Part shown: piece after piece, positions 56,798-64,000 of the stretch | Numbering within the stretch: the first letter of the stretch is position 1 | How the letters are laid out: each line of letters begins with the position of its first letter | Source of the DNA: Gentiana macrophylla | Taxonomy: Eukaryota; Streptophyta; Magnoliopsida; Gentianales; Gentianaceae | Reading direction: 5' to 3' | Length of the DNA: 64,000 nt | Assembly: GCA_026214975.1 (NCBI GenBank) | Contig: CM047814.1 | Location: 16,391,541 to 16,455,540 of the forward strand | The notes under the pieces: model-generated | The model's input: only the letters and a program-made list of their open reading frames with translations | Databases searched by the model: none | Told to the model about the DNA's origin: nothing | Program-made: the position numbers and the translations under genes

Positions 56798-56935
56798 AAG
56801 GACATGTTTTAGTCTAAAATGGTTGAGAAGGACAATCACGAAGAATAACGTAGCGTGTAATAACACATGTACAAAAATGTAGTAACACGTGTAGTAACTG
56901 TCCTTCTCAACCATTTAAGTTTAAAACATGTCCTT
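56798..56935. mobile_element. 138-bp MITE-like inverted repeat
   Basis: The arms AAGGACATGTTTTAGTCTAA and on to GGTTGAGAAGGACA (about 37 bp) are inverted at the right end with four or five mismatches. The loop contains AACACATGTAC and AACACGTGTAG. No clear target duplication is seen. Confidence 0.55.
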
Positions 56936-58266
56936 ATGGACTCTGACCCCTAAAAAATAGTTAACGGAATCAAAAATATCGATATGAAAGATGTAGACAA
57001 GTTTTGAAAGAATGACAAGAAATAAAGGAATATATAAAAGTATAAAAATCCCTATATATATTATCTCTCCTTTTGCAGATTGCTTTCCTTTCTTTTCCTT
57101 CTCCTTATTTACCAAGCACTTTCTTGCATCCGAGATTACTCCGCTGTTAACGAGTCGAGTCGAACCGAGCATCAGTTGTTTAAACTGGTGTTGTCTAGGT
57201 CATGAGCCTTCATGTTCGTTCGTTATAAAAACATTCGGAAAAAAAAATGTGTTCAAACTTAGTTCGTTAAGGTCAACAGTTTGTTCAAGATTTTTTTTTT
57301 AATGAATAAAAAATTATGTTCAAACTCAGCTCATATATAAAGAAAATTTGTTCGAATTTGGTTTGTTAGACGTATTTTTGTCTTCCAACTCAAGCACATC
57401 GTCGGTAATATCTATGCATCATGTGATTTCAGTCAACGGATTCGTTTAACTTATGGTTAAATCGTTGAATATGATTAACTTGTGTCGAAATTAATAACAC
57501 GCACTGGGTCTTGGAACGTTCGCGAGTAAGCTCATGTTTGTTCGTTTAGAAAACAAACTTATAACATTATTCAAACTTGGTTCGTTAAGCTAAACAAACG
57601 AATGATGATGAATACTAATGAGTCAAACACAAGCTTGTTTATTAGCGGCTTTATTCGTTCAACGGCTCTGTTCGTTTAATGGCACCGGTTATATATAATA
57701 ATGTCAAATTTATTGTTCTTTGTATTCTCGCATCAATTCTTGTAATCATAAATTAAAAAATATATAATAATAATAATTGCAGGTGGAATAGAGAAAATAC
57801 ACGGAAGAGAAAACGTCGTGCAAAGTGAAGTTTCAGTAATTCATACTTCAAAAAGATTGCAACAAACAGATTGCAATAATCGTGGGTTCGGTTGCGATGA
57901 ACAAACGGATAACTGCCCCACACCCGACTGCTCCTGTGATGTAGTAAATGGTTACATTTGCAGTGATATTGTACCTGCAGCTGATCAGCTTCCAAGTGAT
58001 CATCATCATGATCCCAGTACTGCCGGTATACCCGAAGAAATATGCGACTCCGTGATTTGCATGGGCGGACCAGACGGTGATGATGAAGCCCAGGACATTG
58101 CTTCTGTGAGAATTTCTTTGGCACATGTGAAGAATGTAGTAACTTGGGTTGCGGCCTTGGAAATATGGATATATGCCCTGATAAATGCTACTGTGACGTT
58201 GATACTCTCCATTGCAAAAGGTTAACTAGTTTAATTAGGAGAGTTGGTAAATTCCTATCCAAATAA

Positions 58267-59075
58267 GGATATTAGAAGTAATAAAGGAAAGAATAAGTAT
58301 GATGAAACAAATGTGGACAACTGATATATAGTGACATGATAAAATAGTCACCACAATTAAATACACAACACGCTTTTAATTTGACCATTGATTATGACGT
58401 GAGGACCTATTAATTCATGCGGATACCATAAAAATCAATGACGTAAAAATGTGTTGTTGTGCACACGTTTTTACGGTATTTATCATGATGAAAGCAATAT
58501 TCAAACAATTTCTCTTCTTGTTCTAGTGTCCACTTAATTTTGTTGCTTACTATAACATCAGGAAAGTAAAAATAAGAAAGAAACTAAAAAGAAAAAGAAG
58601 GAAATGAGGCTGCATGCACTGTATATTAAGAATTAAACACAGCAAAGAAAAGGAACACAGATAAGGATAATTGATACTATAATCTTTCAAAATCAGGCGG
58701 GCAGCCCTCGTTTCATCTGGAAATCCGCTTGAACCAACGTATCCGCATAATTGATTCTACTGTGCTGCACAAATAACGAGGCGTTGGGTTATTTAGACTC
58801 TTTCAACAAATTCTTGGGTTATTTAGACTCTTTCAACGAATTCTTGGTTATTAAGGTTGAACCCCTATTTTAAACCCAAAAAAAATACCGCCATCTTCTT
58901 CCTTGAAATATGAACCATGAATCCTCAACCGGACGGAATCCTGCATGAACCCCGTAGGAGGACCTCCCCGAACCACTGAAACCTCTGAACCAACCCACCC
59001 CCCCCGAACCCCTCTGAACTTCTAAATCCCGGAACCCCTGAAACATGCATGAACCCGTGAATTTCTGGCAAGGTC

Positions 59076-59112
<37 letters not shown>

Positions 59113-60151
59113 GTGAATGGAGGAAATTAGAGTTGTAATGGAGGAAGGAAGAAGAAGATAGACTGAATCAGGTGGAAGATGTGGTGTTAATGGGAGAAGG
59201 AAGATGAAGAAGAAGATGGGAGCTTATTTGTCTTTTAACATAATTTTAAAAAAGCGAGTTTATTTAGCCAAGATTTTGTTGAAATAAGGCTATCCAATCC
59301 AATTCCCCACAAAGGTAATAATAAAGCAGTACACGAGTAAAATGAGTGTGATGTAAATAAAAATCCCATTATTAAAACCATACACTTGGATTAAAAAAAA
59401 TCTCGGTGGATCAGGTACCTAAATCATTATGCCAACCACCATGGCAGAACGGTATGACACAACTAAATTTCCTACCCTTAATCATGATGAAAGTATACGA
59501 TATTTGATTGTATCACCCGTTGTAATACAATAACCATGTCTCTATCGTTACTCTTCAGCTACAACTCATTTGTAAAGGAAACACTGTATGCTTATTCAAA
59601 GAAAGAAAAACTTATTCACTTACTTTCATCTGTTTTCATTTAATTTAGTCCAATTATCATTGATAACTAGAAATCAACATAATGTAATTTGTCCATTCAA
59701 ATAAAATAAAATAAAAAACAGTGTATTTTGTGTTGTATATGCATCACAAATCAACTATATAAAAGAAAAATATAAGTCAAATAGTAGAGATATATACTGT
59801 ATTCCACACTTTCAATTCAAGTAGAGCAAACCTACATTTCCAATACTTGATAATAATCGTTGAGTACATATACATGAACCCGAAAAAAAGAAGAAAAAAA
59901 AGTTTCAACAAATGAACCGGAGTACGAACCAAATCAAAGAATTTAAACCACAAACTTGATTGTGGAATGAAGGCGGCAACACCAGCATATGAATCCACAC
60001 TTTGCTGAAAGAATCACATCAATACCTATATACTAAATGGCAATGGCAAACCAAGCAATATAAGCAAACCACCCCCCACCCCAAAAAAAAAAAAAAAAAT
60101 AAAGGACTCAATAAAAAAGAAAAAAAAAAAACCAGGTTTATTTGACAAAAA
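58267..60151. other. intergenic region between copy 2 and villin
   Basis: No gene is recognised. It contains a 30-bp tandem duplication (TTGGGTTATTTAGACTCTTT at 58784 and 58814) and a Pro/Glu-word stretch (GAACCCCTGAA-type repeats, 58900-59060). A T run of about 29 bases lies at 59079-59107, with purine-rich sequence and A runs before the villin stop. The villin 3' UTR probably lies in 59600-60150. Confidence 0.6.
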
Positions 60152-63100
60152 TCACTTGCAATATTGGCAAGTATACGCAAGGACGAGCAGGAAACCTCGA
60201 GGGACGATTCTAAAAGAGGTCAACTTTCTTTTTATCATGTCTTGCTTCCATTTAGGTATCTTGTAGAAATCTTCTCTTGCCATTCCAAATACAGTCTGGA
60301 ATTCCTCATCTGACAAGTAAGCCTGGACAAAAAGTACGATGATTAGTCATCACGCCTAGTGGCGGATCCAGAAACCAGGGGTACCGGGGGCACAAAACAA
60401 TATTGAGGAAGACATCAGGGGGGCGGGGGGGTACGGGTACAAAGTGTAGTTTTTTAACAGTAAAACGGCATTGTTTTAATGCAAATGATTTAAGCAACTG
60501 ACCTCCCTTCTTTTAAAGTCAATGCCTGTTACTGGGTCAGTGGATTTAACCTTCAGCTGCTCGTAACTAAACGTACTTTGGCTACTTTCTTCACCATTTT
60601 CATCCTGCTCTAATTCTGCCTTGGGTTCTGAATCCTCACCATTGGTTTCAACCTCAGGATCCATGGTTACAGGCTCATCAACTTCTGAAGTTTCCTTGGA
60701 CTCTTCAAGCACACTTTCGCTCTTGAACCCAACTGCAAAAAGCATCAGAGTTTGAAGTTAGCACTAAGTCCTGTTTGTATCTGGAAGTGATCCAGGTTTT
60801 CTGTCTTCCAGCTGTTTGATAAAGGGTCCGAAAGAAAAAAACATGGAAATCAAAACAGAAAATTAACAGCAATGTAGAAATAATAAGGACATGAATATCA
60901 TTTGTTTACCTGGACTAGAAGTTTCTGACTGACTTCTCCTCTGCTTAAGCGGTGAGGTATTAGGCGAGTTTTTCTTCTCGGCAGTTAGAACAGAAGACAA
61001 AGCAGCAACTGCAGCAGCTCTTTGGGATGCTTGGCTGGTTCCAACTGGCCTTGTTGCAGAAGTAGGTTTGTTGACTGGAGACGAACTAAATGCAGAATTC
61101 AAAGCAGCCAAAGCAGAAGCTCTTTGGGTCGGTCCTCCTTGATTCGTTCCATTGGATTTCTCCTGATATGTCCAAAAGAACAAACACCACTGTGTAAAGA
61201 AAGCATTGAAAGAACAAAACTTTAACAATATACTCATTCAGAAGGCAAATGAAACAGTCCTTGAAATCATAGGTTAGGTTGCACGGGCACATATCAAAGG
61301 ATTTCACAACCAACCAATACCGAGTTCATCTGCTTAGTGCCAATATGTAACCAACTCGTGTATCAAAGGTGCCCAGATGGTGAAGACAGCCAAGACGATA
61401 TAAGAGCCAACAGATGGAGAAGAGAAACGCAAATAATGGGTCAATATGGCATGTTGCTCTCATAAGCTATACGGTACATCAAATAATAACGATATTGGCT
61501 GAAAGAGAGACATTTATGCCACAGTAGGTCACGGTGGAAATGGCAAGGTCGTATAAGAGAAACAAAACAAGGTGTGTGATTGCATCCCACTAGACCATTA
61601 AGAGAAAACAGACAGCCCGGTGCATGGACCGACGCAGGTAAGCAGCATTACTCTAAATATTTCAATAAAAAAACTAGAAATTAGAATGTAAAGAAACTGA
61701 AATTTGAATCCAAGAATTAGCATGGATTTTTTTTACGAAGGAATAAAACGGCATTTGAAGTGCAGGTTCTTATGTAAGCATGCTATCAAATTAGTACGCA
61801 TGTACCTCAGATGAATGTGCCCCAAACAACAGCATAAGCTTCTTCTGAAATGAGTTCCCATGTGCCTGTTATTCGAGAATAATGCTTAGTAATTAACCAG
61901 AAAGAAAAAGGTATGTTGACGTACTTACAGCAAGAAAAGACAAAACCAAAGAAAAAAGGCAATGGTGTGTGAAACTGTGAAAGTAACGCTAACTAACTGC
62001 AGAAAAGGCAATAGTTTGTGGCACAACACCAAATTTACTGTGACACAACACTACTGTGGCACCACACACAGTCAACCTTTTCAAAGTCGATTCTAGACCA
62101 TATAATCAACTTTCGAAAGGTCGATTATGATAATAGACCTTTGAAAAGTCAAATCTACACCATATAATCGACTTTTAAAAGTTTGAATGTGTGTGGTGCC
62201 AGAGTAAGTTTTGCATGGTGCCATCAAAGGCTCTCAAATGTTTGTTGACACAACAAATCGAACAGATGTCTTCTACCACGAATCATCAAGGGGAGAACAG
62301 AAAAGAAGTTCAGATGAAACATAAATCTGAAGATGTTAGTCATATATACCATAGCTTTTGCAGGATCCCATGAAAAAAATGTTGTAAAGAAGCAAGGCTC
62401 ATTTCCTTCCGTGATTTTATACAGTGGAACCTTTGGAGACAACCCTTCCAAAGATGCAGCCATATCCACATATTTCTGTAGAAAACTTTCGCAGTTGTTA
62501 ATGAAGCACGAATACATGAGTAGAATCAATTAGGAATGAAACAAAAGCCTAAAAAGTACCAGCCCGATTTCAAAAGTATTCTGTTTTTCCTTGGGATCCA
62601 CAGACTGACCGACCCATACAAAAACTTCAGCATGTGTATCCAGAATCAGGATGTCTTCAGTCAAAAGATCATCTTGCGAAAAGTTGTAGATTTCTTCAAC
62701 CTATAAGTATACAGTTATATAACAGCATATTGAAGATTTGTACAATTATATTAACAGAGGTTAAAGAACATACCTCAAATTTTCCTGAAAAAACACATGC
62801 AACATACACTTTGTTAGTAAACAACAGCCGCACAAAAGAAACGAAAGACTAATAACTCTATGGATGTGGAAGCAGTGAAGTAAAGCAACCTTGATGAAAT
62901 GAAAACGCGAACAAATGGGGATCTCTATAAACTTCAGGAACCACTTTCTTGCTCGTGTAAGCTTGCTTTCCTCCGAGGGCAAACCAGAAAGTTGAGCTCT
63001 CAGTTCCTTCCTTAGTATGTTTTGGGTTTGTTCCTGGCTGGATTTACCAAAAAAATTTGAACTTAACATGATTAACCATAACTTTCAAAAGACTAAATAA

Positions 63101-64000
63101 TCAGAACCAGAATCCACAAGAGATAGCTCATGCGAACAGCGATATTGCACGATACAATCGTGACGATCATCATCGGCTTTATGTTTATCTTGCAAATTGC
63201 TTGATGCATTACTCTTTTGACAGAGTTTGGTCACAGGAAGATTTCTCAAATAGAATTGTAATGACAAGATACTACAAGAAAACAACACGATGGAGAAATC
63301 TTTTTTTACTATAAGGCGTAGGATGCAGTGCATACCTTCAAAAACTCAGCAACTTTAGTTGCTATTTGCTGGTGTTCAAATGTACTCTGATTGCCATGCC
63401 AATTGAACATATGATTACCAGATTGTAGAAGGAAACACTCGTACGAGTTCAGAGAGGCAGGAACCTGAAAAATGACAAAACACGCAGCAATGTTAAAAGC
63501 ACATTTTGATGGTCAGAATAAATTGCAATAATAGACAAGCATGGTAGTTGGAATAATAGGTAGCTGACAAAGACAAACACATAGGATGAATTATTCAATG
63601 CAAAGAACTAATCCTCAATTCATATATTGTTTCATTTATGTTTTTGACACAGATTAAGAAAGTCACTAACGACACAGTTTTCAAGATCAAAGAGATTGGT
63701 ATTTCATATTGTAAAAGGGAAAGGAATGGATAACACCATGTATCACATAAAAAGTGAATAAACAATGAACTAGTACATAAATGGGGCCAAAGAAATGAAG
63801 TACAAAGCACTTTAAAAGAAAGCTCTAAAAGGCCATAACCAGCCAAAAATGCATTTTAATGGGGTTAGCAACAATAGTCTACATTCATCTAAAATGATAT
63901 TAGAAGAAGAATGAATCAGACAATTCACTAAGAAAAATTTCCAATAAAAAAGATTACTAAGACGACAAAACAACATACCGCATCAACTTGAACAGCTATA
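60152..64000 (-). CDS. plant villin, C-terminal half (ten exons seen, 5' part off the window)
   Basis: Exons in order are: 63979-64000 (partial), 63336-63464, 62890-63037, 62774-62784, 62560-62700, 62350-62475, 61806-61865, 60910-61162, 60503-60732 and 60152-60322. All have GT-AG borders and compatible phases, giving about 429 residues. Gelsolin-type repeats are recognisable ([76 protein letters not shown]). Then follow a Ser/Thr/Ala linker ([15 protein letters not shown]), an acidic stretch, and the headpiece ([14 protein letters not shown], then [20 protein letters not shown]). Villins bundle, cap and sever actin filaments. The headpiece should end KKKVDLF or similar. Here one A is missing in the run at 60229-60233, so the frame shifts after DMIK and adds 24 foreign residues before TGA at 60152-60154. 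The ancestral stop would be 60210-60212. This may be a sequencing error or a real variant. Confidence 0.9.
60357..60470. repeat. transposon-derived fragment in the last villin intron
   Basis: GTGGCGGATCCAG followed by G-rich GGGGGGCGGGGGG recalls the terminal sequence of the MITE at 777-927. It sits in intron 60323-60502. Boundaries are unclear. Confidence 0.35.
62057..62201. mobile_element. 145-bp MITE-like inverted repeat in a villin intron
   Basis: TGGCACCACACAC starts the unit and GTGTGTGGTGCCA ends it. The inner parts are also inverted (CTTTTCAAAGTCGATT, CTTTGAAAAGTC). It lies between exons 61806-61865 and 62350-62475. Confidence 0.6.

Larger units (their letters stand above)
52763..58266 (+). 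pseudogene. second, broken copy of the Cys-rich secreted protein gene
   Basis: Exon 1 (52763-52818) keeps the ATGTCAAGG start, a hydrophobic signal-like segment and the TCTG/GTTAGC donor, but is two bases shorter than in copy 1. Joined to exon 2 (57783 onward, same TGCAG/GTGGA acceptor) it is out of frame and reaches a TGA within 20 codons. Exon 2 retains module 1 (six Cys, CPTPDCSCD) and then has an extra in-frame segment of about 20 residues containing HHH. It loses one T in a Cys codon of module 2 (at 58087/58088), after which modules 2 and 3 continue in the next frame (PGHCFCE, CGLG, CYCDVD). The intron is about 4.96 kb and full of captured gene pieces. Alternative splicing rescuing it is possible but not visible. 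Confidence 0.75.

Overview
This is plant nuclear DNA, almost certainly from a eudicot. It has spliced genes with GT-AG introns, AT-rich intergenic DNA, and layer upon layer of LTR retrotransposons and MITEs. I see no tRNA, rRNA, CRISPR or prokaryotic feature. Species cannot be fixed from the window. The Tat-type element with antisense genes and a 3' tandem repeat resembles the Retand/Grande group of plant retrotransposons.

Host genes: (i) 2686-3899 (+) is a two-exon gene for a small secreted protein with three tandem six-cysteine modules that I cannot place in a known family. A decayed second copy lies at 52763-58266 (+), its intron swollen to about 5 kb. (ii) 60152-64000 (-) is the 3' half of a plant villin gene (actin-bundling protein), running off the right edge. 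Its last exon carries a one-base shift in an A-run that replaces the usual headpiece C-terminus. Three clusters of captured gene pieces are also present: APC2 at 4559-4977; a G-protein alpha subunit, an SDR reductase, a proline-rich protein and a membrane protein at 53734-55923; and possibly a coiled-coil protein at 5941-6267.

Layout. 1-240: copia LTR edge (-). 240-2600: AT-rich with a small MITE and a GAAATTCACTG-rich dispersed repeat. 2686-3899: Cys-rich gene 1. 4140-12371: degenerate Tork/Tnt1-like copia, whose 5' LTR is split by a CACTA-like insertion (4386-7386) that itself holds an APC2 fragment, a MITE and an inverted-repeat element. 12739-42984: a complete Tat-lineage gypsy element with 600-bp LTRs and target duplication TGACT. 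Two things are inserted in it: a 3.2-kb palindrome made of two head-to-head LTR copies (14065-17303, duplication GTGGC), and a 13.8-kb non-autonomous element on the minus strand (19824-33645, duplication AGTAT). That second element carries a third element (23010-30197, duplication CCTAC). The Tat element carries gag, PR, RT, RNase H, a second RNase H and INT on plus, then two antisense genes with their own TATA boxes on minus. 43000-52440: nested Stowaway-like MITEs, a solo LTR, a Helitron-like candidate, and a long-LTR gypsy fragment with an intron-like interruption. 52763-58266: Cys-rich copy 2 with captured fragments in its intron. 58270-60150: mostly simple sequence. 60152-64000: villin.

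How it fits together: the two Cys-rich copies look like an old tandem pair pushed roughly 49 kb apart by successive retrotransposon insertions. Target duplications let the order be read: the Tat element first, then the palindrome and the minus-strand element inside it, then the third element inside that one.
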